The translations under genes were made by a program, and so were the position numbers. Shown one piece after another: positions 24,634 to 33,526 of a stretch of DNA of 64,000 nucleotides (position 1 is the first letter of the stretch; every line of letters starts with the position of its first letter). Where the stretch lies: positions 1 through 64,000 of the forward strand of contig CANRAS010000009.1 in assembly GCA_947628655.1 (NCBI GenBank), read 5' to 3'. The notes under the pieces were generated by a model. The model was not told the DNA's origin, did not search any database, and was given only the letters and a program-made list of their open reading frames with translations. Origin of the DNA: an uncultured Clostridia bacterium (lineage in GTDB: Bacteria; Bacillota; Clostridia; Oscillospirales; Ruminococcaceae).

Positions 24634-25518
24634 ATGACAAGATTTGAAAACAAATTATGCCCTGTTTGCAGAACAAGGTTCAATGAAAAAGCGGACATCG
24701 TATGCTGTCCCGTGTGCGGAACTCCGCACCATAGGGCTTGTTATTCAATAAGAAACAAGTGCGCGCTGGAAGAACTCCACGAAAGCGGTTGGAGCTGGCA
24801 GGGGCAATTGCCCGATGAACAGCCCGAAAACGCTAAGACTTCGAGTGAAACCGCCGATGTTATCGAGCCTGAAATTACCGTTGAAAAGGACGGCGGTATG
24901 CCGTTTGAGGAGGAACAGCATATGTTCGAGCAAATGGGCGAGGGCAATCCGTTCGCGGAGATGTTCACGGAACTCCGAGATAAGGAAATCGGCGAGGACG
25001 GCGTAAGTATGCACGAACTTGTCGCGTATTCCGCAACGAGTATCTTCCACTATGGACGGGCGTTCAACGTGTTCCGTTCCCGCGCCGACGGCAAAAAGCA
25101 CCGCGTGTTCTTTAACTTCTGCAGCGGTATTATGGCGCCGATGTTTCAGTTTTACCGCCGAATGAACATCTTCGGCGTTGTCGCGCTTTTGCTGAAACTC
25201 TTGCCGATATTTGTTGTAGCGCTTACTCCCGAAGCGACGCTCCAGGCGAACCTTATGGCGTTCCAGGGGTTTGTCCAATTTGCAAATGTCGCGGTAATGC
25301 TGTTGTTCTGCTTGTTCGGCGATTATTTCTACTATCGGCACTGCGTCAAACAAATCGTCAAATTCCGCGCGGGCTATGACGGCGACACGAAATCCGATGA
25401 TTACTACCTATCTCTCTACGAGTGCGGAAAGCCTACGTTTTTCGGCGGAGCAGTCGGCGCGCTCGCTATGATGTTCGGAGTGGCGATAAGCTATATGCTT
25501 TCGGCGGGAGCGGTTTAA
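24634..25518 (+). CDS. Prokaryotic RING-finger-like membrane protein
   Basis: The 294-residue protein starts with a cross-brace zinc motif (about 9-45: CPVCRTRF, CCPVCGTPHHRACYSIRNKC) of the prokaryotic RING type. An acidic linker follows, and then at about 165-290 three or four hydrophobic helices (VVALLLKLLPIFVVAL, ANVAVMLLFCLF, FFGGAVGALAMMFG). A cytoplasmic zinc head on a membrane base suggests protein-protein contacts; ubiquitin-like activity is not implied. It is followed 3 bp later by a GT-C-type transferase and then ktrB, all on plus. Confidence 0.85.
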   Translation: MTRFENKLCPVCRTRFNEKADIVCCPVCGTPHHRACYSIRNKCALEELHESGWSWQGQLPDEQPENAKTSSETADVIEPEITVEKDGGMPFEEEQHMFEQMGEGNPFAEMFTELRDKEIGEDGVSMHELVAYSATSIFHYGRAFNVFRSRADGKKHRVFFNFCSGIMAPMFQFYRRMNIFGVVALLLKLLPIFVVALTPEATLQANLMAFQGFVQFANVAVMLLFCLFGDYFYYRHCVKQIVKFRAGYDGDTKSDDYYLSLYECGKPTFFGGAVGALAMMFGVAISYMLSAGAV

Positions 25519-25521
25519 CGA

Positions 25522-27438
25522 ATGAAACGACGGCTTGAACAATTTTATGAATCATTCGGCGACAAGGGCGTTATGTTTATACTCTACGTCCTCGGTGTTG
25601 TGATAAATGTCCTGCTTTCGATTTTCGCGGAACTTCCCGCGATTTACCCCGACGAAATAAACGCGGCGGGCGCTGCGGCGATGTATTCGGGCAAGGACTG
25701 GACGGGGCTTTTAAACTCGATGGAGGGCGGGAGCGGTTATGTGCAGGCGCTGTTTTACACACCGCTTTTCCGTGTGATAAGCAACCCCTACGCGCTCTAT
25801 AAGGCAATGCTTATCGTCAATGCTCTTTTGGTAAGTTTTATCCCGCTTATCGTTTATCATCTTGCGGGAAAATTCGGGGTACTGCGCGTTCGCAGAAAAC
25901 TGCTTATCGCGGTTTGCTGCGGAATGTACATTGAGTATATCACGAACTCAAAATTTATCTGGAACGAAGCGTTTACCTGCCTTTTTGTGTGGCTTTTGGC
26001 GCTTTGCCTGTTCACGGCGCGGGACAGGAACAACACGGGTTCGCGCGTTGTGTATTCCGTGTTTATCGGATTTTTGTGCGCGGCCGCGTTCGCGCTGAAC
26101 AAGCACCTTGCCGCAATTGTTTTCGCGCTGATACTGACGGTGATTTTCGCGCGTATCGTATTGAGAGAGAAAATACTCAACCTTCCGATTTTCGCGCTTT
26201 CGCTTTTTGGGTCGTTTACCGCAGAGCATTTTTTGAGAATGACGATTTATAATGCGTTCTGGGGAATAGACAGCGCGGGGATTTTGGGCGGTTTCGCGCC
26301 GAACCGCGAACCCGCGGGCAATCTGTTTGAACTGTTCTTTTCGTACATTTACGCGTTTATGACGTCCTCAATGGGAATGGGCGCGCTTGCCGCGGCGATA
26401 TTTGTCGTTATACTTTACACATTTATAACGGAGGGTACAAAAGGACGCGCGAAAACGCTTGATGACGGCACTAAGGTTTATGAACCCGTAAAACACGAAT
26501 ACAGTCCGCGCCTTATGATATTCGCCGCGTTTCAGTTTTTATCAGTCGGCTGTACGGCGGCGGTTTCGTCGTTCTTCACGTTTGGGGAAAACGCACGGGA
26601 CGCGGAGATTTTCGCGCGCTACACCGACGCTATCGCGCCGTTTGCGATATTCCTCGTGCTGGTGTACATTTTCCTTTACGGACTTGACATAAAGAAAACA
26701 ATAATCGGCGCGGCGATTTACGGGTATTCGTGCTTTTGCTTTGCGGTCGCGGGGTATCCGATGATACAGCATTCGGGGAGTTTTATGTACTCCTCGCTGT
26801 TCGGTATCTTCCCGATGATTTTGGGCGAAAGCGCCGCGAACAACACCCCCGGTATGCGCTATGTCGTGATGTCCTCCGTCGTGTTTACGCTTTACGCGCT
26901 TATAATCGTTTTCGTTTCGTGTTCGCGCAGGCGCAGAACGGCGCTTGTCACGGGGACGATTATGTGTATTCTGCTTTCAACCGTGATTTACGCGGGAACT
27001 GTTTACATTCCGCGGGTATCGCGGGAAAATTCCGAGGAACTCGCCGCGTGCAAACAGGTCGCGGGTATGCTCTACAACAACTCGCAGTCGCCGCCGATAA
27101 TCGCGTATAAAACAGAGCCGAAATTCGCTGGAACGTTACAGTTTCTCGTACCCGATACCCGCGTTATTATGCTCGGCGAGGGCGAAAAGGTATCGGAGCC
27201 GTGCCTGCTTGTAGCTCAAGATGACGCGGGCGTTCCGTTTGACGGCGGTTCTTATGACGTTGTCGGCAGGCAGGACGGTTACACGCTCTACGCCTACGGC
27301 GAAAGCGCCCGCGACTTTATCCGCTACAGCGCCGCCAACGGCAGACCCGACGCGGAAAGTACGCCGACGGACAGCGCGGTTTCCGCGCCAAGCGCCGCGC
27401 AGTCAAGTTTTAACACGTCAATCTATTCCCGCAACTAA
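25522..27438 (+). CDS. GT-C fold membrane glycosyltransferase-like protein
   Basis: The 638-residue protein has about 11-13 membrane helices and a short C-terminal soluble part. The first extracytoplasmic loop has IYPDEINAAGAAAMYSGKDW, where the DE pair fits the catalytic Asp/Glu of GT39/PMT-type enzymes that use polyprenyl-phosphate sugars. It would add sugars to an extracytoplasmic acceptor. It lies between the RING-like gene (3-bp gap) and ktrB (20-bp gap). Confidence 0.82.
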   Translation: MKRRLEQFYESFGDKGVMFILYVLGVVINVLLSIFAELPAIYPDEINAAGAAAMYSGKDWTGLLNSMEGGSGYVQALFYTPLFRVISNPYALYKAMLIVNALLVSFIPLIVYHLAGKFGVLRVRRKLLIAVCCGMYIEYITNSKFIWNEAFTCLFVWLLALCLFTARDRNNTGSRVVYSVFIGFLCAAAFALNKHLAAIVFALILTVIFARIVLREKILNLPIFALSLFGSFTAEHFLRMTIYNAFWGIDSAGILGGFAPNREPAGNLFELFFSYIYAFMTSSMGMGALAAAIFVVILYTFITEGTKGRAKTLDDGTKVYEPVKHEYSPRLMIFAAFQFLSVGCTAAVSSFFTFGENARDAEIFARYTDAIAPFAIFLVLVYIFLYGLDIKKTIIGAAIYGYSCFCFAVAGYPMIQHSGSFMYSSLFGIFPMILGESAANNTPGMRYVVMSSVVFTLYALIIVFVSCSRRRRTALVTGTIMCILLSTVIYAGTVYIPRVSRENSEELAACKQVAGMLYNNSQSPPIIAYKTEPKFAGTLQFLVPDTRVIMLGEGEKVSEPCLLVAQDDAGVPFDGGSYDVVGRQDGYTLYAYGESARDFIRYSAANGRPDAESTPTDSAVSAPSAAQSSFNTSIYSRN

Positions 27439-27458
27439 TCACAAGGAAGGTTTGAGAT

Positions 27459-28823
27459 ATGCCCGTATTCAAAAAAACAGCAAAGCGGTTTGACCCCGCG
27501 CGAACTCTTGTCGTGGGCTTTCTTATCATCATAACGATAGGTTCGCTTTTGCTTTGCCTGCCCATATCGTCAAGGGCGGGGAAGTTCACGTCGCTGTTCG
27601 ACTGCCTGTTTACTGCGACTTCAGCAAGCTGCGTTACGGGGCTTACGGTCGTTGACACATACACGCATTGGTCGCTGTTCGGACAGATAGTGATAACGCT
27701 TTTAGTGCAATTGGGCGGGCTTGGATTTGTGACGATTATCACGTTTTTCAACGTCGCAGCGGGCAAAAAACTCGGCTACAGAACGCTGATGAACGCAGGC
27801 GGGGATTTCTCCGAAAGCACATTTGAAAGCGGGCGAAGAATTTTCATCAGAATTATGAAGTACTCGCTGATATTCGAACTTTGCGGAGCGGTTATCCTCG
27901 GATTTCGCTTTGTTCCGCGCTACGGCGCATACGGTGTCTGGATGAGCATTTTTATGAGCGTTTCGGCGTTCTGCAATGCGGGACTGGACGTTCTCGGAAT
28001 GAACGGCGAAAACACGAGCCTTATCTCGGTTCAAAACGACCCCGCTGTCTTAATAACATTGGCGTTTCTGATAATCTTAGGCGGTTTGGGATTTATCGTG
28101 TGGGAAAATCTTCTTACAATACGCGAGAAGAAAAAACTCAGCCTGCACACGAAAGTCGTGCTGTTTATGACTGCGGTGCTTATTGTCGGCGGTACGATAT
28201 TCTACCTTATCTCGGAATACGAAAACCCCGCGACAATGAAGAATATGCCGTTGGGCGAGAAAGTGCTGAACTCGTTCTTTGCGTCCGTTTCCGCCAGGAC
28301 AGGCGGGTTTGACAGCCTCGGAATGGGCGATACAACAGAATTTTCGCAGATAGGCACTATTCTGCTGATGTTCATAGGCGCGGCTCCCGGTTCGACGGGC
28401 GGCGGGATCAAGGTCACTACCGTTATGGTAATGATAGTCACCGTGGTTTCATACATAAGGAACAAAAACGATGTGGAACTGTTCCGCCATAAACTCGGCA
28501 AGCTGACGATTTACCGCACGCTTGTAATCTCCGTGCTTTCAATGCTGGCGGTCGGACTGTGCTTTGGCGCGCTCTATTTCTCAATGCCCGACAACACGGA
28601 AGTCGGCGCTGTGCAATGCCTGTTCGACGCGGTGAGCGCGTTCTCGACAACGGGGCTTTCGGCGGGCGCGACGGCGATTGTCGGCACGGCGGGAAAGATT
28701 TTGCTTATTATCACAATGTTTATCGGAAGAATAGGTCCTGTGTCGCTCGTTATGTCGCTTGTGATGAAGAGCGGGAGCAGGAAGAATATTGTCGTACCCG
28801 ACGGTCAGATACTTATTGGGTGA
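27459..28823 (+). CDS. ktrB: Trk/Ktr potassium-uptake membrane subunit
   Basis: The 454-residue protein has the four M1-P-M2 repeats of the TrkH/KtrB family, with filter-like glycines in TSASCVTGLTVVDT, FCNAGLDVLG, SARTGGFDSLG and AFSTTGLSAG, and the APGSTGGGIKVTT intramembrane loop. It imports K+ (with Na+ in KtrB). The usual KtrA/TrkA nucleotide-binding partner is absent from the window. RBS AAGGAAGG. Confidence 0.95.
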   Translation: MPVFKKTAKRFDPARTLVVGFLIIITIGSLLLCLPISSRAGKFTSLFDCLFTATSASCVTGLTVVDTYTHWSLFGQIVITLLVQLGGLGFVTIITFFNVAAGKKLGYRTLMNAGGDFSESTFESGRRIFIRIMKYSLIFELCGAVILGFRFVPRYGAYGVWMSIFMSVSAFCNAGLDVLGMNGENTSLISVQNDPAVLITLAFLIILGGLGFIVWENLLTIREKKKLSLHTKVVLFMTAVLIVGGTIFYLISEYENPATMKNMPLGEKVLNSFFASVSARTGGFDSLGMGDTTEFSQIGTILLMFIGAAPGSTGGGIKVTTVMVMIVTVVSYIRNKNDVELFRHKLGKLTIYRTLVISVLSMLAVGLCFGALYFSMPDNTEVGAVQCLFDAVSAFSTTGLSAGATAIVGTAGKILLIITMFIGRIGPVSLVMSLVMKSGSRKNIVVPDGQILIG

Positions 28824-28836
28824 GCGGAGGATATTA

Positions 28837-29041
28837 TGATAAGAAGAATTACACTCTCCGACTGCGGGGATTTGGAAAACAGCTTTTAGCGTCGGCGGAG
28901 CAATGGGCGAGGGATAACGAAATCCGCGCTCTGCGCCTTAATTCGGGAATGAAAAGACAGGATGCGCACAAGTTTTACCGCGCTGTGGGTTTCTCGGACG
29001 AGGGAGAGCAAAAGAGGTTTATTAAGAGGATAGATTTATGA
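28837..29041 (+). pseudogene. Broken GNAT acetyltransferase
   Basis: ATG 28837 (RBS CGGAGG) opens with MIRRITLSDCGDLE, a GNAT-type start, but stops after 17 codons. A second frame just downstream encodes a typical GNAT C-terminus: GFGKQLLASAEQWARD, then RLNSGMKRQDAHKFYRAVGF. The acetyl-CoA loop and middle are missing, so an internal deletion of about 70 codons with a frame change is likely. The remnant overlaps the next gene by 4 bp. Confidence 0.8.
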
Positions 29042-29748
29042 AAACAGAGGCTTTTCAGCTTGGGAATATAAAGATGTATGTATCGCAGGATCACCGTTTC
29101 GGAACGGACGCGTTTTTGCTTGCTTATTATGCGGGGATACGTTCGGCGAATACAGTGTGCGACCTTTGCACGGGCTGTGGGATAATCCCGCTGATATTCT
29201 GCAAGAACGTCCGCCCAAAGCACATAAGCGCGGTGGATATTCAAAAAGAGGCTATTGATTTGCTCGAAATGACCGTTGAGGAAAATTCCCTGCAAAAGAT
29301 AATAAATCCCGTGCTGTGCGATTTGCGGAACATAACGCAGGATATTCTGGAGTATGAAAGCTTTGATATTGTCACCGCGAACCCGCCGTATATGACGGGC
29401 GGTTCGGGGCTTATGAAAGGTTCGGAGGCGCAGAGAATTGCCCGCCACGAGATTATGTGTACCGTTGAGAACGTCTGCGCCGCCGCCGCGAAACTGCTGA
29501 AATACGGCGGTTTTATGAAGATGTGCCACCGTCCCGAACGGCTGTCCGACGTGATTTGCGCAATGCGCGCGAATAAACTCGAACCGAAATCCGTGACGTT
29601 TGTCTATAACAGCATAAACGACAAGCCGTGGCTTTTCCTTATCAGCGGGAAAAAAGGAGCGAACCCCGGAATGATCGTCGAAAAGCCGATGATACTTCGC
29701 AATGATGACAAGTCGTATACAGAGGAGTATTCAAAGATATATGAATGA
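29038..29748 (+). CDS. TrmN6-like methyltransferase (tRNA1(Val) A37-N6)
   Basis: The 236-residue protein has the SAM site DLCTGCGIIPL, VDIQKEA, and the amino-methyltransferase signature NPPYM that flips adenine. In Firmicutes this YabB-type enzyme is usually encoded next to rsmI, as here, with the rsmI start inside its last codons. It probably methylates A37 of a tRNA; the exact tRNA is inferred from the family. Confidence 0.92.
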   Translation: MKTEAFQLGNIKMYVSQDHRFGTDAFLLAYYAGIRSANTVCDLCTGCGIIPLIFCKNVRPKHISAVDIQKEAIDLLEMTVEENSLQKIINPVLCDLRNITQDILEYESFDIVTANPPYMTGGSGLMKGSEAQRIARHEIMCTVENVCAAAAKLLKYGGFMKMCHRPERLSDVICAMRANKLEPKSVTFVYNSINDKPWLFLISGKKGANPGMIVEKPMILRNDDKSYTEEYSKIYE

Positions 29749-30598
29749 TAATTCGTCATACGGAAAACTGTATGTTGTCGGAACGCCGATAGGAAACCTC
29801 GGCGATTTCTCCGCGAGAGGTGTGGAAACATTGCAAAACGCCGATTACATCGCCGCGGAGGACACTCGCGTAACGCTTGGTCTGCTGTCGCGGTTCGACA
29901 TAAAAAAACCGCTGATTTCCTGTTACAAGCCCAAAGAGCAGGAGAAAAGCGAACGCATAATAGCACTTCTCGAAAGCGGGCAGACTGTCGCAATGGTGTC
30001 GGACGCGGGTATGCCGTGCATTTCCGACCCCGGTGCTGTACTTGTAAAAAAGTGCGCGGAGCGGAATATTCCCGTGGAGGTAATTCCGGGGTGCAATGCG
30101 GCGGTCGCGGCGGTCGCTCTGAGCGGTCTTGACGCGGAACGCTGGGTGTTCGAGGGATTTCTGCCCGTGCCGAAAAAGGAACGCGAAAAACGTCTTGAAC
30201 TCGTGAGAAATCTTCCGCACGCGCTTGTGTTTTACGAGGCGCCGCATAAGATAAAGCAGACGCTCTGCGATTTGCGGGATACGCTCGGCGGGGAACGCCG
30301 CGCCGTGCTTTGCCGTGAACTCACGAAAATCCACGAGGAAACGATACGCGGAAATCTCGATATGCTGTCGCACTATTATGACGATTTAGAACCGCGCGGA
30401 GAGTACGTTATCGTCATAGAGGGCGAACGCGAAAAAAACGCGGAATACACGTTGGAACAGGCGGCGGAAATTGCGCGTCAGCTAGTAGCGGGCGGTGAAA
30501 AGCTGTCCGACGCCTGCCGTGAAACGGCGAAGATTACAGGTATACCAAAGCGCGATATTTACTCGGCGCTTGCAAATGATAATGGAGGTAATTTATGA
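29741..30598 (+). CDS. rsmI: 16S rRNA (cytidine-1402-2'-O)-methyltransferase
   Basis: The start ATG 29741 gives 285 residues beginning MNDNSSYGKLYVVGTPIGNLGD, the canonical RsmI N-terminus; an upstream start at 29702 would add 13 residues that are not part of the family. AEDTRVT, VSDAGMPCISDPG and FYEAPHK are present. RsmI modifies the ribosomal P site. Coupled to the gene before (8-bp overlap) and the small membrane gene after (ATGA). Confidence 0.97.
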   Translation: MNDNSSYGKLYVVGTPIGNLGDFSARGVETLQNADYIAAEDTRVTLGLLSRFDIKKPLISCYKPKEQEKSERIIALLESGQTVAMVSDAGMPCISDPGAVLVKKCAERNIPVEVIPGCNAAVAAVALSGLDAERWVFEGFLPVPKKEREKRLELVRNLPHALVFYEAPHKIKQTLCDLRDTLGGERRAVLCRELTKIHEETIRGNLDMLSHYYDDLEPRGEYVIVIEGEREKNAEYTLEQAAEIARQLVAGGEKLSDACRETAKITGIPKRDIYSALANDNGGNL

Positions 30599-30765
30599 AA
30601 ATCAAAGAAAAACTCGACAATGCACCCGTTGCAAAAGTAGTTGTGCCGATAATCGCGGCGGTTATCGTCGTCGCGGCGGCTGTGGCTTACATCTGCCTTA
30701 AAATAGCCGACGAGATGAAGTACAACGAAAAGTGGAAAGATTATGACGAGTGCGGAATGCACTAA
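30595..30765 (+). CDS. Tiny single-pass membrane protein
   Basis: The 56-codon ORF starts with ATG overlapping the rsmI stop (ATGA), with GGAGG 6 nt upstream. It encodes a short amphipathic head, one membrane helix (about 14-36, VAKVVVPIIAAVIVVAAAV) and an acidic/Tyr-rich tail ending DYDECGMH. I recognise no family. The coupling and clear RBS support that it is real. Confidence 0.7.
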   Translation: MKIKEKLDNAPVAKVVVPIIAAVIVVAAAVAYICLKIADEMKYNEKWKDYDECGMH

Positions 30766-30788
30766 ACTTTTCGGGAATTTAAGCGGAT

Positions 30789-31481
30789 TTGAAAACGATA
30801 ACTTTAAGCGACGGCAGGGCGCTTTCGTACGAACTCACGAGAAAGCGCGTCCGCAACATCAACTGCCGTCCGAAAGAGGACGGCGTTGTTTACGTTTCTG
30901 CAAGCCCGCGCGTTTCCGTGCGGGAAATAGAAAGCGTCCTCGAAAAGAACGCGGATTTTTTCTTCAGCGCGTTCAAAAAAGCGAAAGAACAGCGCGAAAG
31001 AAATAAGGTTTCGACAAGTTCCGTAAAATGGCTTGGCGAGGAATTTCCCGTGCGGTTTATCGAAAGCGGACGGGAAGTCGCCGTGCTTGACAAGTCGGAA
31101 TGTCGTGTTTTCACAAGACTTCCCGACAGCGCGGAATATGTACTCGCGCTTATTCAAAAGGCAGTCTTGACGAGTTTCGAGCAGGTCTGCCGTGAGATAA
31201 ACGCGGAAGTTCTCTCCGAACTTGCGCACACCGACCTTCAGCCCCCGCCGACGCTTATCACGATAAAGGATATGAAATCGCGGTGGGGGAGCTGTTCCTA
31301 TACTCGCGGTCACATCTCGATAAACTCGCGACTTTCCGCGTACCCCCGCGAAACGATAAAGGCGGTGTTCTGGCACGAGTATGCGCACTACAAATACCAC
31401 GACCATTCGCGGAATTTTTATGAGTTCTTAAACACTTATTACCCCGAATATTTCAAATGGCACGAACTTTTGAAAGAATAA
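30789..31481 (+). CDS. YgjP-type zinc metallopeptidase-like protein
   Basis: The 230-residue protein starts at TTG 30789. The conserved core is KSRWGSCS, then INSRL and the metal site HEYAHYKYHDHS, the hallmark of the DUF45/YgjP (M48-related) family of cytoplasmic metalloproteases, often linked to nucleoprotein cross-link repair or restriction loci. Here it ends a run of RNA-modification genes. The RBS is weak (AAGCGGA). Confidence 0.9.
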   Translation: MKTITLSDGRALSYELTRKRVRNINCRPKEDGVVYVSASPRVSVREIESVLEKNADFFFSAFKKAKEQRERNKVSTSSVKWLGEEFPVRFIESGREVAVLDKSECRVFTRLPDSAEYVLALIQKAVLTSFEQVCREINAEVLSELAHTDLQPPPTLITIKDMKSRWGSCSYTRGHISINSRLSAYPRETIKAVFWHEYAHYKYHDHSRNFYEFLNTYYPEYFKWHELLKE

Positions 31482-31483
31482 AA

Positions 31484-31510
31484 CGCCCGCATTTCGGCGG
31501 GCGGTTATTC
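31484..31510 (+). terminator. Terminator after the YgjP-type gene
   Basis: The 7-bp stem CGCCCGC/GCGGGCG with loop ATTTCG is followed by GTTATTCT. Confidence 0.65.
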
Positions 31511-31580
31511 TAGTGGCTAGAGATTAGAGGCTAGTAGCTGGTTTTGGTGCGCCCTGCGGGCGCTTATTAGATTGTCTGCG
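31508..31580. repeat. Intergenic heptad/hairpin island 6
   Basis: Four consecutive 7-mers carry TAG in register (CTAGTGG, CTAGAGA, TTAGAGG, CTAGTAG). They are followed by hairpin GCGCCC/GGGCGC (31549-31563) and the box TTAGATTGTCT (31567-31577), which is AGACAATCTAA on the minus strand. Confidence 0.65.
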
Positions 31581-31850
31581 GGTCAAAGCGTCCTGCGCCG
31601 TCCGTGAGGTTTGCGTTGCTCAATTCAAGCGCCCCATTCCCTTATCCCGCAATAGCTTGCCGTCACACGTCAAACGCGCCCTTACCGACCGTACCGCGCC
31701 GTTGCCCGACCGCCCGCAATTCGCCTGACGGCGAATTAACGGCGCTAACGCGCCGTTGTTTTGCGCTTTGCGCAAAACGCGGGCTGCATAATACACCCCC
31801 GCCGTAGAACGGCGGGGGATTTATTTGTATATTCCGTGAGGTTCACCGCT
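31581..31850. other. Gene-free stretch with short inverted repeats
   Basis: I see no gene. It contains several G+C-rich inverted repeats, including a strong stem CCCCCGCCGT/ACGGCGGGGG (31796-31817) followed on plus by ATTTATTT. That stem probably serves as the terminator region of the convergent bile-salt-hydrolase-like gene and its neighbour. Confidence 0.5.
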
Positions 31851-32825
31851 TTAATTCTGAAAATTAACATTCTCTTTCGTCAGCGAGTTGAATACGATAA
31901 GTTCCGACGTGTCGAGGTTCGCTCGGCGCATATCTACGGCGTTTAGTTGGTGGTTAGTGTAGTAGTTGTAATAATAAATCCCGTTAGCGCAGTCACAGCA
32001 ACAGGTGTACTGGGTCACTTGATAAGTGCCGTTTTCGAGTTCGCAGCAGCCTGCGGGGTTCTCTACGGACGCCAGGACGTGGAACACCTGCGAAACGCAG
32101 TCTATAGGGCTTTCATCGCACACGGAGTTTTCCTTTATGAACGCCGCGCGCACAAAGCGCGATTCGCTCGTGATGTCGCCGGGAAGTCCAAGCGTTCCCA
32201 TACCTCGGCTGTAGTGTGTGAACTGATAGTTGTTTGAAAAACTGTTCGCGGGCTGTTTCGGCGAAAGCCCCATATAGTTATTTATCTGCATCATCTGTAT
32301 AGGAAATTCGGGGTTGTTCGTAAGCACGCCTAAGGGATTGTCATACACGAAAAATCCGTTTTTTGTCGATTCCACGGTGACAGACCCCGTTTTGTCGGAG
32401 ATTATCCAGTGCAGTTGCGCGACGGGATAATCCTTGCTGAACGCGTCGTTTACAAGCGTCATATTCTTTAGAAGTTCCCGCGCCTTTTCAAGATTTTCGC
32501 ATTGACCCAAAATATACGGAATAAATTCGTGGGGCGCTACGGAAGTCTTTCCGTTTACGGGTTCGCCGAAGTACGCGTTTCCGACAAAGTTAAGCCCCGC
32601 CATTGCAAGACCCTTTTCATTCACACCGTCATAATACAGCGGGAAATTATCGGCAACGTGCGCCATTCCGACTATCGCAAAATGGTTTTTAAGTTCCCCC
32701 GCCGAATGGAAATTAAAGCAATACCCGCGCGGAGCAATCACGACATTATCCCCGAATTTAATTTCATAATCAAGGTTTCGTCCGAAATAAAGTTCTCCTT
32801 TATTAAAAGCTACAGCAGTACACAT
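31851..32825 (-). CDS. Choloylglycine hydrolase-family Ntn hydrolase (bile-salt-hydrolase-like)
   Basis: The 324-residue protein starts MCTAVAF, so Cys2 becomes the N-terminal nucleophile after Met removal. Arg16 and Asp19 (FGRNLDYE), Asn in GLNFVGNA, Asn in LGVLTNNPEF and Arg in ESRFVRAAF fill the other active-site places of bile salt hydrolases. There is no signal peptide, as in known enzymes of this group. It would deconjugate glycine- or taurine-bile salts, or act on penicillin V or N-acyl signals. Monocistronic; RBS GGGAGG. Confidence 0.92.
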   Translation of the reverse strand: MCTAVAFNKGELYFGRNLDYEIKFGDNVVIAPRGYCFNFHSAGELKNHFAIVGMAHVADNFPLYYDGVNEKGLAMAGLNFVGNAYFGEPVNGKTSVAPHEFIPYILGQCENLEKARELLKNMTLVNDAFSKDYPVAQLHWIISDKTGSVTVESTKNGFFVYDNPLGVLTNNPEFPIQMMQINNYMGLSPKQPANSFSNNYQFTHYSRGMGTLGLPGDITSESRFVRAAFIKENSVCDESPIDCVSQVFHVLASVENPAGCCELENGTYQVTQYTCCCDCANGIYYYNYYTNHQLNAVDMRRANLDTSELIVFNSLTKENVNFQN

Positions 32826-33055
32826 AAAAAATCCTCCCTTAGTTTATATCGGTATTTTGCGAAAATCCCCGCGGAATATTCGCCTAGTGAGTTTCTCTAA
32901 GAATTAAAGTTGTTTTTTGTCCGCGCCGTTGTGCGGACGGGTGCAAGCATTTTAACCACGCGGAGCGGTCGCGTTAGTTTTTATCAGCGCCGTGATACGG
33001 TGCTTGTGTGGATTGTTTTTACATCGTTTTTCTGCGCAAAGTCACTAATTCTGAT

Positions 33056-33526
33056 TTACAGTATTTTTTCCATACCGATTTTCTGAACGGACAGTCCGCA
33101 CTTTTCATAGAATTTCATCGCGCTTTCGTTGCATGCCCACACGTTCAGAGTGACGTTGTAACAGCCGTTCTCTTTCGCGAATTTCAGAACATACTCGTAA
33201 ATCGCGCGCCCGATATGCTGTCCGCGCGATTTTTCATCAACGCACAAATCGTCTATGTAAAGCGTCGTGTAATGCGGAGAATTGCGCTCCTCGTGGGGCT
33301 GAAATACGCAGAACGCATAGCCCTGCACAGCGCCGTTTGTTTCCCCGACGAAAATCGGACGTTTGCCGTCGGACAGGATCAGCTTTAATTCCGCTGTTCC
33401 GTATTTTGTAGTACCCGATTTGAACAAGTCGGGCCGTCCCGCCGCGTGAACTTCCAGCACCTGCGAAAGCAGCTCCAGTATTCGCGGAATATCGCGCTCC
33501 TCGGCTTTTCTGATGTTAAGTTCCAT
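33056..33526 (-). CDS. GNAT-family N-acetyltransferase
   Basis: The 156-residue protein has the acetyl-CoA region LYIDDLCVDEKSRGQHIGRAIYEY and the C-terminal NESAMKFYEKCGL motif. Target unknown. Its ATG overlaps the kinase stop (TAATG), so it is the last gene of a coupled minus-strand operon: zinc ribbon, HAD, kinase, GNAT. Confidence 0.93.
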   Translation of the reverse strand: MELNIRKAEERDIPRILELLSQVLEVHAAGRPDLFKSGTTKYGTAELKLILSDGKRPIFVGETNGAVQGYAFCVFQPHEERNSPHYTTLYIDDLCVDEKSRGQHIGRAIYEYVLKFAKENGCYNVTLNVWACNESAMKFYEKCGLSVQKIGMEKIL

